Part shown: positions 54,892-63,920 of the stretch, piece by piece
Layout of the letters: every line of letters begins with the position of its first letter
How positions within the stretch are numbered: the first letter of the stretch is position 1
Assembly: GCA_963795435.1 (NCBI GenBank)
Contig: CAWCHV010000009.1
Span: forward strand, 868,001-932,000
Reading direction: 5' to 3'
DNA: 64,000 nucleotides
Source of the DNA: JAFKFI01 sp963795435
GTDB lineage: Bacteria; Pseudomonadota; Alphaproteobacteria; Acetobacterales; Acetobacteraceae
Translations under genes and position numbers: made by a program
The notes under the pieces: generated by a model
What the model saw: only the letters and a program-made list of their open reading frames with translations
Databases searched by the model: none
Told to the model about the DNA's origin: nothing

Positions 54892-55241
54892 ACGTGAACG
54901 GAACGGTTGGAGCGGGCCGCACGATCAGCACCAGCGTCGCAGGGCCCATCACGCTCACCGCTGCAACCAACCCGCTCACCATCACCGGCACGGGGACGGT
55001 CACGACCGGCGGCAGCGGCGACGGCATCAGCGGCGCGTCCGGCACGAGCTGGACGGTAAGCAACAGTGGCACGATCAGCGCGTCGACCGGCTCGGCCTCC
55101 GGCATCCGGCTGAGAGGACCGGGAACCGTCACCAACAGCGGACTGATCACGACCGGCGGCACGGCCTATGGCGTGGGGCTGGATCACGGCGGCACCGTAA
55201 CCAATACCAGCACCATCATCGGCGGCGAGGACGGGGTCCGA
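54861..55241 (+). CDS. Surface protein, middle part in a shifted frame
   Basis: Reads VTATAGTEALNVNGTVGAG then SVAGPITLTAATNPLTITGTG and SNSGTISASTG, a clear second copy of the N-terminal beta-helix start at 51886. It is in a different frame from both flanking parts, entered near 54855 and left at 55242, where an extra A lies in GTCCGAAATC. The two frame changes cancel, so the flanks share one frame. Confidence 0.65.
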
Positions 55242-55242
55242 A

Positions 55243-56424
55243 ATCACCACCGGGATCGGCACCTTGATCAATTCCGGCAGTATTGCGTCCAAGATCGATG
55301 ATGGAATCGGGTTCTTCTCGGGCGGCCTCGTGGCGAACGGGGTGGGCGGCTCGATCTCCAACCTGGGAACCAAGGGTGCCGGCATCTACATCACCGGCGG
55401 CCTCGGCACCGTGACCAATTCCGGCGCCATCACGGGGATCGACTATGCCGTCGATGTCGCCAGCGGCGGCAGCGTCACCAACAATGCCGGCGCGACAATT
55501 ACCAGCCACCGCGGGGTGAACTTCGAAGCCGGCATCGGCACCGTCAACAACAGTGGCAGCATCGGCGGCACCACATCATTCGGAGTGCGGCTGAAGGCCG
55601 GCGGGCAGGTCACCAACGCCAGCGGCGGGTCGATCTCGGGGCCGCTGGGGGTCGCGGTGTACGGTGCCGCAGGCAACATCACCAACAGTGGCACCATCTC
55701 TGGCACCAGCCATGCCGTCAAGTTCGCCGGCAGCGGTGCGAACCGGCTGGTGATGGGCGCCACCGGCGTGCTCATCGGCGATGTCGTCGGCAGCACCGCC
55801 AGCGGCAGCAGCAACACGCTCGAACTGGCGGGTGGCACGGGAACGCTGAGCGGCCTCTCCGGCGGGGCTGGCAGCATCACTGCAAACGGGCATAGCTCGG
55901 CGCTCTCCTCCTTCAACACGCTCGCGGTGGATACCGGCGCCGCCTGGACGCTGACAGGCAATGACTCCATCGCGAACCTGCTGGACAACGGATCGGCGAC
56001 CATCGCCAACGGCGGGAGCCTCGACGTCACGTCCGCAGTCGATCCCGCGAGCGCGGGGGTGTTCCTGCTGACCGGCAGCAGCAGACTGGAAGTGGCGGCG
56101 GCGCTGGGCACTAACACGCAGATGAGCTTCATCGGCAGCGGCCAGCTCACCGTCGACAATTTCGGGTCGTTCGGCACCAATGTCGGCAGCACCGCCTATG
56201 CTGGGCCGCAACTGATGAACTTCGCCGCCGATGACGCAATCGATATTCTGCGATTCAGTGCGTCCGGCGACGCGCTGAACTATAATGCCTCGACCGGCGT
56301 GCTACAGCTCTCCAACGGCGCATCGCAGCTGGCGAGCTTGAGTTTTCAGAATGCCACCCTGGGCAGCGGAACATTCCATGTGGCCTCGGACGGCGGCAGT
56401 GGAATCCTCATAACCCATGCCTAG
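55243..56424 (+). CDS. Surface protein, last part
   Basis: About 393 residues, back in the frame of the first part. Beta-helix repeats (GTLINSGSIASK, GTVTNSGAITGIDYAVDVASGG) then a stretch shared almost word for word with the first part (ANRLVMGATGVLIGDVVGST, GGTGTLSGLSGGAGSI). It ends with NFAADDAIDILRFSASGDALNYNASTG and a short tail to ILITHA, a common C-terminal pattern in repeat proteins of this class. Whole original gene: 51886-56424, about 1510 residues. Confidence 0.75.
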   Translation: MTTGIGTLINSGSIASKIDDGIGFFSGGLVANGVGGSISNLGTKGAGIYITGGLGTVTNSGAITGIDYAVDVASGGSVTNNAGATITSHRGVNFEAGIGTVNNSGSIGGTTSFGVRLKAGGQVTNASGGSISGPLGVAVYGAAGNITNSGTISGTSHAVKFAGSGANRLVMGATGVLIGDVVGSTASGSSNTLELAGGTGTLSGLSGGAGSITANGHSSALSSFNTLAVDTGAAWTLTGNDSIANLLDNGSATIANGGSLDVTSAVDPASAGVFLLTGSSRLEVAAALGTNTQMSFIGSGQLTVDNFGSFGTNVGSTAYAGPQLMNFAADDAIDILRFSASGDALNYNASTGVLQLSNGASQLASLSFQNATLGSGTFHVASDGGSGILITHA

Positions 56425-56579
56425 CCCTGCCTTGGCAATCCTACGGCTACCGGCGGCCGTGCCTCCCTGGAACTGGCCTCGGCGCTGCCTGGGAGAGCAG
56501 CGGGTTTGGGCACTCGGTCGCGAAAAGCGGCCGAACCGTGCCCGAAGGAACGCGGCGCAAAGACCGGCCCACGACGCAC

Positions 56580-59273
56580 TCAGTCACCGGCGCCGCTGCG
56601 CGCCATCATGCCGGAGACTTGGCTTGGCACCGGCGCGGCGGCCACTGGCAGTGCGACACGCCGGCCGGCGGGTCTCGCGGCAACGACGGAGGTGAACACG
56701 GCGGCCAGATAGGGCAGGGACTGGGTGAGCAGCACCACACACCACAGCGTCGCCTCCCAGGTCGATAGACGGTGCGCGATGGCCACGCCGACCAGCGCCG
56801 CCCAGGTGAGCGCCAGCAGCGCCAGTTCCTCGCGCGCCATCACCAGGCCCTGCACCAGCGCCGGGGCGTTCTCCATCTTCGGCGTGCGTAGAAAGGGCGC
56901 GCGCCGTGTCGCGAGGCCTATCCAGACCGCCTTGCCGATGGTGTGACTCAGCGCCAGCCCGGCGACGGCCGCACCCAGACGGTCCGCGAACCCGCAGGGC
57001 ACCCGCTTGCCGTAGAGCGCCAGGATCTGCACGAGTTTGAAGACGAACAGGCCGATCGAGGGCAGCATGAACAGCACGATGGGGAACTCGAAGCGCATCG
57101 GCGCGACGATCAGCCCGACCGACCAGGCAAGCCCCATCAGCAGGAACAGCAGTCCGAGCGCATCGCCCGCCCAGGGCAGCCAGCCGGTGACGAAGTGCCA
57201 GCGCTGGCCCCAGGTCAGGTCGCGGTTCAGCGGCGAGAGCAGCGCGCCACGATGCGCCCGGCAGATCTGCATGGCGCCGTAAGCCCAGCGGAAGCGCTGC
57301 TTGCGGAAGGCGGCGAAATCGTCCGGCATCACGCCGCGGCCGAAGCTGCGCGTGGCGTAGACCGCCTTCCAGCCGTGACGGAACAGCCTGAGGCCAAGCT
57401 CGGCGTCCTCGGTGATGGTCCACTCGGCCCAGCCGCCGGCCCGCGCGAGCGCGGTGCGGCGGATCAGCGTCATGGTGCCGTGCTGGATGATCGCGTTGCG
57501 CTCGTTGCGCGTCACCATGCCAAGGTGGAAGAACCCGGCATATTCCCAGAACATCAGCCGCTTGAAGAACGACCCAGCGCGGTCGCGGTAGTCCTGCGGC
57601 GACTGCACGAAACCCACCTCGGGATCGGCGAAGGCCGGCGCCATGCAGCGCAGCCAGTCCGGCGACACGATGTAGTCGCTGTCCAGCACGCCGACGATTT
57701 TGGCGTCGGGCGCGGTCTCGCGCAGGGCGAAGTTGAGCGCGCCGGCCTTGTAGCCGGGCCATTTGCCGAGGTGGAAGAAGCGGAACCGGGAGCCCAGCCG
57801 GGCGCAGTGCTCGGCGACCGGCTCCCACAGCGCCGGATCGGAGGTGTTGTTGTCGATCACCAGGACCTCGAAATCCGGGTAGTCGAGCTCGGCGAGCGCA
57901 TCCAGGGTCGCCTGCACCATGCGCGGCGGCTCGTTGCAGATCGGCACGTGGATCGACACTTTCGGCAGCCGCGCGCCCGGGGCGGCCGGGACCGGCTCGA
58001 AGCGGCGCTTCCACACCCGGCCCCACACCGTCTCGGCCAGCTCGAAGCTATCGGCGAGCAGCAGCAGGAGCAGCAACGCCTGTCCGGCGGCCAGCAGGCC
58101 CCACATCATCGCCGCCGGACCGCTGAGATATTTGCCGCTCATCGCCAGCAGCACGGAAGCTAGGATGGCCACGAAAGCCTGCGTCAGCCCGGCGAGCGCG
58201 AGCTTGCCGGGCAGGCGGATATCGGGTCGGCGGGACAGCAGCAGCCCCGCCAGGAGGGCGGCCACGGCGATGCTGCCGCCCGCCCAGACCGGCCAGTTCG
58301 GCGTCTCCGACACCGGGCCGGTCATCGCCCATTTGGCGTGCCGGTCGAGGTCCATGATGCCCCAGTAGCCGGCGGCGCGGCCCTCGAAGCTGGTCTTCCA
58401 GGGCTGGTCGAACGCCTCGATGACGAAATAGTCGAGCCCGCGCTGGCGGGCGATGTTGAAGAAGCCGCGCAGGAACGCCGCCTGGTTCACCCGGCTGGCC
58501 CGCGCGCCGCCGATATCGACGCCGTTCGAGGGCCAGCCCACCTCGCCGATGACGATGTGCTTGCCGGGGTAGGCCGCCCGCACCTGGTCGTATTTCTCCA
58601 TGATGAAGCGCAGCGACTGGTCGACCGGCAGGCCCTCCCAGTAGGGCAGCAGGTGGATGGTGATGTAGTCGACGGCGGCCGCCAGTTCGGGATGGGCGAG
58701 CCAGACGTGCCAGGGCTCGGCGGTGGAGACCGGCACTTCGACCGATTGTTTCACTTGCCCAATATCGGCGATGAGCTGCGCCGGTGTCAGGTCGCCGCGC
58801 AGCACCGTTTCGTTGCCGACCAGCACGCGGTCCACGTCGCGGTGCGCCTGCGTCGCGGCGATCAGCCGGCGCAATTCGGCGGCGTTGGTCACGGCGTTGC
58901 GGTCGAGCCAGGCGCCGAGCGTGACGCGCAGCGGCAGATCGCCGGCGAGGCCCGGGATGTCGCCGAGCACGCCCTGCACCGTGTAGGTGCGTACCCGGCC
59001 GGTCAGTTGGGCGGCCTCGACGAGATCGGCGCGGATCTGCTCGCGCGACGGGTAGGTGTCGCGCTCGGGGCTCTGTCCGCGCTGGAACGGCGAAAAGGCG
59101 AGGCCGCCGATCTCGCCGGTGAAGTCCGGCACCGCGACTGGGCGTTCGAGGACGGTCCACGTGCCCAGCGCGGCGAGGGCGCAGAACAGTACGGCGAGCA
59201 ATGTCGTGGGATGCGGGAACGCGCGCCGGCGTTGCTTCCGGGCCGCCCGAGGCAGCGAAGCGGTGGTCGTCAT
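56580..59273 (-). CDS. GH17-GT2 fusion glucan synthase (NdvB-like)
   Basis: 897 residues. Membrane helix near 24-45, then a GH17 (beta-1,3-glucanase-like) domain, about 50-320, with VIGEVGWPSNGVDIGG and EAFDQPWKTSFEG. Membrane helices near 330-410 lead to a GT2 domain with VSIHVPICNEPPRMVQATLDAL, VLDSDYIV, ITEDAELGLRLF and the QRFRWAYG product motif, then more helices. The layout matches Pseudomonas-type NdvB, which makes periplasmic or secreted beta-glucans. It is convergent with the surface-protein gene 155 bases away; a link to surface matrix is plausible. Confidence 0.9.
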   Translation of the reverse strand: MTTTASLPRAARKQRRRAFPHPTTLLAVLFCALAALGTWTVLERPVAVPDFTGEIGGLAFSPFQRGQSPERDTYPSREQIRADLVEAAQLTGRVRTYTVQGVLGDIPGLAGDLPLRVTLGAWLDRNAVTNAAELRRLIAATQAHRDVDRVLVGNETVLRGDLTPAQLIADIGQVKQSVEVPVSTAEPWHVWLAHPELAAAVDYITIHLLPYWEGLPVDQSLRFIMEKYDQVRAAYPGKHIVIGEVGWPSNGVDIGGARASRVNQAAFLRGFFNIARQRGLDYFVIEAFDQPWKTSFEGRAAGYWGIMDLDRHAKWAMTGPVSETPNWPVWAGGSIAVAALLAGLLLSRRPDIRLPGKLALAGLTQAFVAILASVLLAMSGKYLSGPAAMMWGLLAAGQALLLLLLLADSFELAETVWGRVWKRRFEPVPAAPGARLPKVSIHVPICNEPPRMVQATLDALAELDYPDFEVLVIDNNTSDPALWEPVAEHCARLGSRFRFFHLGKWPGYKAGALNFALRETAPDAKIVGVLDSDYIVSPDWLRCMAPAFADPEVGFVQSPQDYRDRAGSFFKRLMFWEYAGFFHLGMVTRNERNAIIQHGTMTLIRRTALARAGGWAEWTITEDAELGLRLFRHGWKAVYATRSFGRGVMPDDFAAFRKQRFRWAYGAMQICRAHRGALLSPLNRDLTWGQRWHFVTGWLPWAGDALGLLFLLMGLAWSVGLIVAPMRFEFPIVLFMLPSIGLFVFKLVQILALYGKRVPCGFADRLGAAVAGLALSHTIGKAVWIGLATRRAPFLRTPKMENAPALVQGLVMAREELALLALTWAALVGVAIAHRLSTWEATLWCVVLLTQSLPYLAAVFTSVVAARPAGRRVALPVAAAPVPSQVSGMMARSGAGD

Positions 59274-59466
59274 CGAATTTCTTTTCCAGCTCCGTGCGGG
59301 ACGTTCCGAAGCCCGCCTTCCGGGCTAGTCAACCCTCCCAGTGCGGCGCACCCCCGGCCTCAATATGGCGGAAGCTGGGCAGTGCCAATATCGCAAGTGT
59401 CAGCAGGTGTCGCGTCGTGCGGCGCCCGCCTATGTTGGCGCTTCGCGGAAAGGAGCCGGACAAGGC

Positions 59467-60765
59467 ATGGCTATCGGTTTCGAGATCGTCGTCATTCTGC
59501 TGCTGATCGTGGTGAACGGGCTGTTCGCGATGAGCGAGCTCGCCCTGGTCTCGGTGCGGCGCGCCCGACTCGCCGTGCTGGAACGCAAAGGCGTGGCCGG
59601 CGCGCGCACGGCGATGATGCTCGCCGAGGATCCGCAGCGTTTCCTGCCGACGGTGCAGGTCGGGATCACGCTGGTCGGCATCCTGGCGGGCGTGTTCGGC
59701 GGCGCCCGGCTGGCGACCAGCGTGGGCGCGTGGATGACCCAGTTCGGCATGAGCCAAAGCCTGGCCGACACGCTCTCGCTCGCCGTCGTCGTGGTCATCA
59801 TCACCTATCTGACGATGGTGATCGGCGAGCTGGTGCCGAAGCAGCTCGCTCTGCGGCGCCCGGAGCAGATCGCGTCCTGGGTAGCCCGCCCGATCGTCTG
59901 GCTCGCGCGAATGGCGGGTCCGGCGGTATGGGGGCTGAACCGCTCCTCCGGTCTCATCCTGTGGCTGTTCGGCCTCAACCGCGCACCGCAGCAGACCGTG
60001 ACCGAGGAGGAGCTCAAGGCGCTGCTCGCCGAGGGCACCCAGGCCGGCGTGCTCGAGATGGAGGAGCGCGACATGATCGAGCGCGTCCTCCGCCTGGCCG
60101 ACAAGCCGGTGCGCGCCATCATGACGCCGCGTACCGAACTCGCCTGGATCGACCGGACCGACCCGGCCCGCGAGATCGCCGCGACCCTGAAATCCGCGCC
60201 GCACTCGCGCTTCGTGGTGTGCGACGGCTCGGTGGATAACGTGGTCGGCGTGGTGCAGGCCAAGGATCTCCTCGACCGCATCCTCGGCGGCGGCGAGCTC
60301 TCGCTCGCCGCGGCGCTGCGCCAGCCGATGGTGATGCCGGACACCGTGACGGCGCTCGATGCGCTGGAACGGCTGCGCCCCGACCCGCTCGGCATGGCGC
60401 TGGTGATGGACGAGTACGGCAGCTTCGAGGGCGTCGTGACGGCGGCCGACGTTTTGGAGGCGATCGTCGGCGACCCGACCGATGTCTCGCCCGTGTCGGG
60501 CGGGGCCGAGCCGGACGGTGAGGCCGGAATGGTGATGGACGGCCTGATGCCGGTCGACGAGCTGAAGGACCGCCTCGTGCTTCCCGACCTGCCGTCCGAG
60601 GGCAGCTATCACACCCTGGCCGGCCTGCTGCTCGCGCTGATGCGCCGGGTGCCGAAGGTCGGGGACCGCATCGTGTTCGGCGGCTGGCGGTTCGAGGTGC
60701 TGGAGGTGGACGGCCGCCGGGTGGACCGCGTGCGCATCAGCCGCGAGCCCGCCGCCGGGGCGTGA
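59467..60765 (+). CDS. CorC/HlyC family membrane protein (CNNM + CBS domains)
   Basis: 432 residues. CNNM domain with three or four helices from the N-terminus (VVILLLIVVNGLFAMSELALVSVRRARL, VVVVIITYLTMVIGELVPKQLALRRPE), then CBS pairs (VRAIMTPRTELAWIDRTDP, LGMALVMDEYGSFEGVVTAADVLEAIVGD) and a CorC-HlyC C-domain ending VLEVDGRRVDRVRI. Such proteins move or sense Mg2+/Co2+. I chose the ATG at 59467, after AAAGGAGCC; an open extension to 59341 is unlikely. Confidence 0.92.
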   Translation: MAIGFEIVVILLLIVVNGLFAMSELALVSVRRARLAVLERKGVAGARTAMMLAEDPQRFLPTVQVGITLVGILAGVFGGARLATSVGAWMTQFGMSQSLADTLSLAVVVVIITYLTMVIGELVPKQLALRRPEQIASWVARPIVWLARMAGPAVWGLNRSSGLILWLFGLNRAPQQTVTEEELKALLAEGTQAGVLEMEERDMIERVLRLADKPVRAIMTPRTELAWIDRTDPAREIAATLKSAPHSRFVVCDGSVDNVVGVVQAKDLLDRILGGGELSLAAALRQPMVMPDTVTALDALERLRPDPLGMALVMDEYGSFEGVVTAADVLEAIVGDPTDVSPVSGGAEPDGEAGMVMDGLMPVDELKDRLVLPDLPSEGSYHTLAGLLLALMRRVPKVGDRIVFGGWRFEVLEVDGRRVDRVRISREPAAGA

Positions 60766-60835
60766 TCCCGGAAAAGCCTTGCCATTGCCTTACAGTTTTG
60801 CTTGGTTCACGGCCCCGTGATAGATGGGAACGTGA

Positions 60836-62686
60836 ATGCTGCGAGTCGCGTTGGGGTTCCTCGTCGTTTTTCTCGGCGCCTCCGCCCGGGCCGAACCCGC
60901 TCCTCTGCGGCGCGACAGCTGGACCGTCACCGTTCGGCTCAATCCTGACCTCACCTATGTCGAGACGATCGAGCAGGAGTACACCTTCCTCACCAAGGCG
61001 GGCATCCCGCTGGCCGACCGCGACTACGTGCCGTTCCACCCCAAGTCCCAGTCGCTCGAACTGGTCGACGCGTACGTGATCCAGCCCGACGGCACCCGGG
61101 TGGACGCGCCGGCCGGCGCGCGCTTCACCCGGCCGAGCCAGGCGGCGCAGGATACCCCGGGATTTTCCGGCGGCGAGACCACCACCGTGCTGTTCCCGCA
61201 ATTGCGCGAGGGCAGCCGCACCCATGTCACCTGGCGGCTGACCCAGAAGACCCCGTCGGTGCTCGGCTTCAATCTCGCCATCCGCCCGCTGCTGGAATGG
61301 CCGACCGCCCACATGGCGGTGCGGATCGACGCCCCGCCCGATTTGGCGCTGCGCTGGGCGGAGCGGGGCGGCTTCGCGGTCCACGATGTGCTGGCCGACG
61401 GCCGCCGCCGGATCACCGCGGAACTCGATGATGTGCCGGGCCAGGAGGGCGAGCGCGACATGGTCTCGCCCAGCGACTTTTTGCCCTTGTTCGCCGCCAC
61501 CACGCTGCCGTCCACCGAGGAACTCGGCGCGATCTACCACCGTCAGGCCGCGGACCGAGCGGAGGTGACGCCCGAGATCGCGGCCCTCGCCGCGCGGATC
61601 GCTGGCGACCGCACCGGGCTCGACGCGGCCCGGGCGATCCACGACTGGATCGCGACGAACATCCGCTACGTCGCGGTCTATCTCGATCCCAACGACGGCT
61701 GGGTGCCGCATCACGCTGCGGAGGTGCTGGCCAACGGCTACGGCGACTGCAAGGATCACGTGGTGCTGCTCCAGGCGCTGCTCGCCGCGCGCGGCATCCG
61801 CGCCGAGGCGGCGCTGGTCGATTGGGGCGGCCGCTACCAGCCATATCCGCTCGGGGTGCCGCAGCAGTTCAACCACGTGATCGCCTGGCTGCCCGATTTC
61901 GGCCTGTTCGCCAACCCGACCAATCCCTACGCCCGCCTCGGCACGCTCGACCGGCGACTGTCGGGCAAGTCGGTGGTGATCGCCACCGAGCATGGAGCGG
62001 TGGCGCGCACTCCGGACTCGCGTCCCGAGGCCAACCGGTACCGCCTCGACAGTGAGATCACCTTGAACTCCGACGGCCGGATCGACGGCGAGAGCCGTTT
62101 CGCGATGGACGCCAACATCGAGATTGGCGCCCGCGAGGACGTCGCCGGCGCGTCGTCCACCCGCGAACTGGCGGAACGGATGCTGGCGGCCACCCCCGAG
62201 GGCGGCTACGGCGAGCTTGACGCGAGCGACCCCAAGGACCTCGGGCATTCCTTCACGGTGCAAGCGAACTGGTCGAGCCCGCACGGCATCGCCTTCCAGG
62301 ACGGCGAGGCGTATTTCAGCACCCCGACCGGCGTCGATTTCGAGCAACCGGCCAGGCTGCTGCGGCCCTATCTGTCGAACGGCGAGCCGCGCCGCCACGC
62401 GGTGCAGATCGGCGCTATGGAGCTCGAGTGGCGCTCCACGCTGCATCTTCCGCAGGGCTACGCGATCGTCCGGCTGCCCAAGGAGGTGAGCTTCACCAAC
62501 GGCACCGGCCGCTACACCGCCCGCTATGAGCGAGCCGGCCCGGAAATCCACGTCACCCGCACACTGCGCGTGGACCGCGATGTCTACCAGCCGGAAGAAT
62601 ACGACAGCTTGCAGCGGCTGTTCTTCACCGCGCTGGATGACGTGCGGGGGGTTTTCGTGGTTTCGCGGATGGAGGCGCGGAACTGA
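60836..62686 (+). CDS. DUF3857/transglutaminase-like protein
   Basis: 616 residues with a signal peptide (1-19). An N-terminal DUF3857 beta domain precedes a transglutaminase-like core: IHDWIATNIRYVAVYLDPNDGW, ANGYGDCKDHVVLLQALLAARGI with the catalytic Cys, and QFNHVIAWLPDFGLFANPTNP with His and Asp-type positions. The C-terminal part is a beta domain. Probably a periplasmic protease-like or cross-linking enzyme of unknown target. The next gene follows after 52 bases. Confidence 0.9.
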   Translation: MLRVALGFLVVFLGASARAEPAPLRRDSWTVTVRLNPDLTYVETIEQEYTFLTKAGIPLADRDYVPFHPKSQSLELVDAYVIQPDGTRVDAPAGARFTRPSQAAQDTPGFSGGETTTVLFPQLREGSRTHVTWRLTQKTPSVLGFNLAIRPLLEWPTAHMAVRIDAPPDLALRWAERGGFAVHDVLADGRRRITAELDDVPGQEGERDMVSPSDFLPLFAATTLPSTEELGAIYHRQAADRAEVTPEIAALAARIAGDRTGLDAARAIHDWIATNIRYVAVYLDPNDGWVPHHAAEVLANGYGDCKDHVVLLQALLAARGIRAEAALVDWGGRYQPYPLGVPQQFNHVIAWLPDFGLFANPTNPYARLGTLDRRLSGKSVVIATEHGAVARTPDSRPEANRYRLDSEITLNSDGRIDGESRFAMDANIEIGAREDVAGASSTRELAERMLAATPEGGYGELDASDPKDLGHSFTVQANWSSPHGIAFQDGEAYFSTPTGVDFEQPARLLRPYLSNGEPRRHAVQIGAMELEWRSTLHLPQGYAIVRLPKEVSFTNGTGRYTARYERAGPEIHVTRTLRVDRDVYQPEEYDSLQRLFFTALDDVRGVFVVSRMEARN

Positions 62687-62738
62687 TGTACGCCGCCGCC
62701 AACGCGCGCGGGATGCAGGGCTACGCGGTCGGCGGTTG

Positions 62739-63590
62739 ATGCGCCGCCTGCAACAGCCCGGACCGGCGCACGCCGAGCGGATCGAGAGCTACGAGGCTAG
62801 CTGCGTCGCGCTGGAGATCGCGCTCGAACCGGGTCTGACCTTGAACGAGGCGCTGACGCGCCCGTTGGTCACGGCGGGTCTCGCCGGCGGTACGCTGGTG
62901 TTCGCCGACGCAATGCTCGGGCCATTTACCTACGTGGTGCCGCACCCCGCACCCGATGTCTCCCACGTCGCCTATTTCAGCCCGCCGCGCACGCCGCCCG
63001 GCCGGACGCATGTGGAGATCGCCAACGCCACGTTCGGCTGGCGCGACGGGGAGCCGTTCGTGCATTGCCACGGCGTCTGGACCGAAGCGGACGGCAGACG
63101 GCGCGGCGGCCATATGATGCCGCATGAAACCATGATCGCGGAATCTGCCACCGCGCGCGCCTGGGCATCGCCGGACGTCGCGATCCGCGTCGAGCCGGAC
63201 GCGGAGACGAATTTTCCCCTTTTCCGCCCTGTTCTGTTGGCGGCTCCGACGCGACACGCGCGTGCGGTCATCGCACGCATTCGGCCGAACGAGGATCTCT
63301 GCACGGCGGTCGAAGCGATCTGTCGAACGCGCGGTCGTGCAACGGCGACCATCAGGGGCAGCCTTGGCAGCCTGATCGGCGCCGTGTTCGCCAGCGGCGG
63401 CACGGTGCCCGACACCGCCACGGAAGTGCTGGTGCTATCGGGCAAGGTGTCGCCGGACGCGACGGGTGCGCCGCGCGCACGGATCGACATGGCGGTGATC
63501 GACATGCGCGGCGAGGTGCATCAGGGCACGCTGGCGCGGGGCCGAAACCCGGTGTGCATCACTTTCGAGCTCGTGCTCGACAGCGGCTGA
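62739..63590 (+). CDS. Tandem PCC (DUF296) domain protein
   Basis: 283 residues from the ATG at 62739. Two similar halves, each like the PCC/DUF296 domain: LEIALEPGLTLNEALTRPLVTAGLAGG with FVHCHGVW, then VIARIRPNEDLCTAVEAICRTRGRATATIRGSLGS with MRGEVHQGTLARGRNPVCITFELVL. PCC domains form trimers and occur with AT-hooks in plants; in bacteria their role is unknown. An open frame upstream inside the previous gene is shadow sequence. Confidence 0.8.
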   Translation: MRRLQQPGPAHAERIESYEASCVALEIALEPGLTLNEALTRPLVTAGLAGGTLVFADAMLGPFTYVVPHPAPDVSHVAYFSPPRTPPGRTHVEIANATFGWRDGEPFVHCHGVWTEADGRRRGGHMMPHETMIAESATARAWASPDVAIRVEPDAETNFPLFRPVLLAAPTRHARAVIARIRPNEDLCTAVEAICRTRGRATATIRGSLGSLIGAVFASGGTVPDTATEVLVLSGKVSPDATGAPRARIDMAVIDMRGEVHQGTLARGRNPVCITFELVLDSG

Positions 63591-63592
63591 TC

Positions 63593-63874
63593 TCAGCGGA
63601 CTTCGACGTCCTCCCAGAATCCGAAGCGGCCCCCGACCTGCTGCATCGATGGCCGTGGCGCTTCGTAGGACCAAGCTGCGCGCGCGTGGCGGATACCGTC
63701 CGTGACCACGTCGTAGAACTGCACGCCGTGCGGGCAGGCGCGATCGGAGTCGGTCTTTTCGGCTTTCTCGAGCCATTCGGCGCGAACCGAGGAGGCCGGA
63801 AAATACTGGTACCCGCCGCACTCGACGATGTCGTCGCTCTCGGCGACCACCTTGTCCTTCAGCATTGCCTTCAT
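63593..63874 (-). CDS. DUF427 family protein
   Basis: 93 residues. DUF427 signature: VVAESDDIVECGGYQYFPASSVRAEWLEKAEKTDSDRACPHGVQFYDVV and a final WSYEAPRPSMQQVGGRFGFWEDVEV. Small beta-tent protein of unknown function. AAGGAGTCCGAG precedes the ATG at 63874. Convergent with the PCC protein gene two bases away. Confidence 0.9.
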   Translation of the reverse strand: MKAMLKDKVVAESDDIVECGGYQYFPASSVRAEWLEKAEKTDSDRACPHGVQFYDVVTDGIRHARAAWSYEAPRPSMQQVGGRFGFWEDVEVR

Positions 63875-63920
63875 CTCGGACTCCTTCTCACGTTGGCGCA
63901 ACTCTTAGCTTCACGTGGGC

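Noticed and set aside
60737..62551. 604-codon leftward open frame opposite the transglutaminase-like gene
   Set aside because: Antisense shadow; the opposite strand has a signal peptide and a Cys-His-Asp core.
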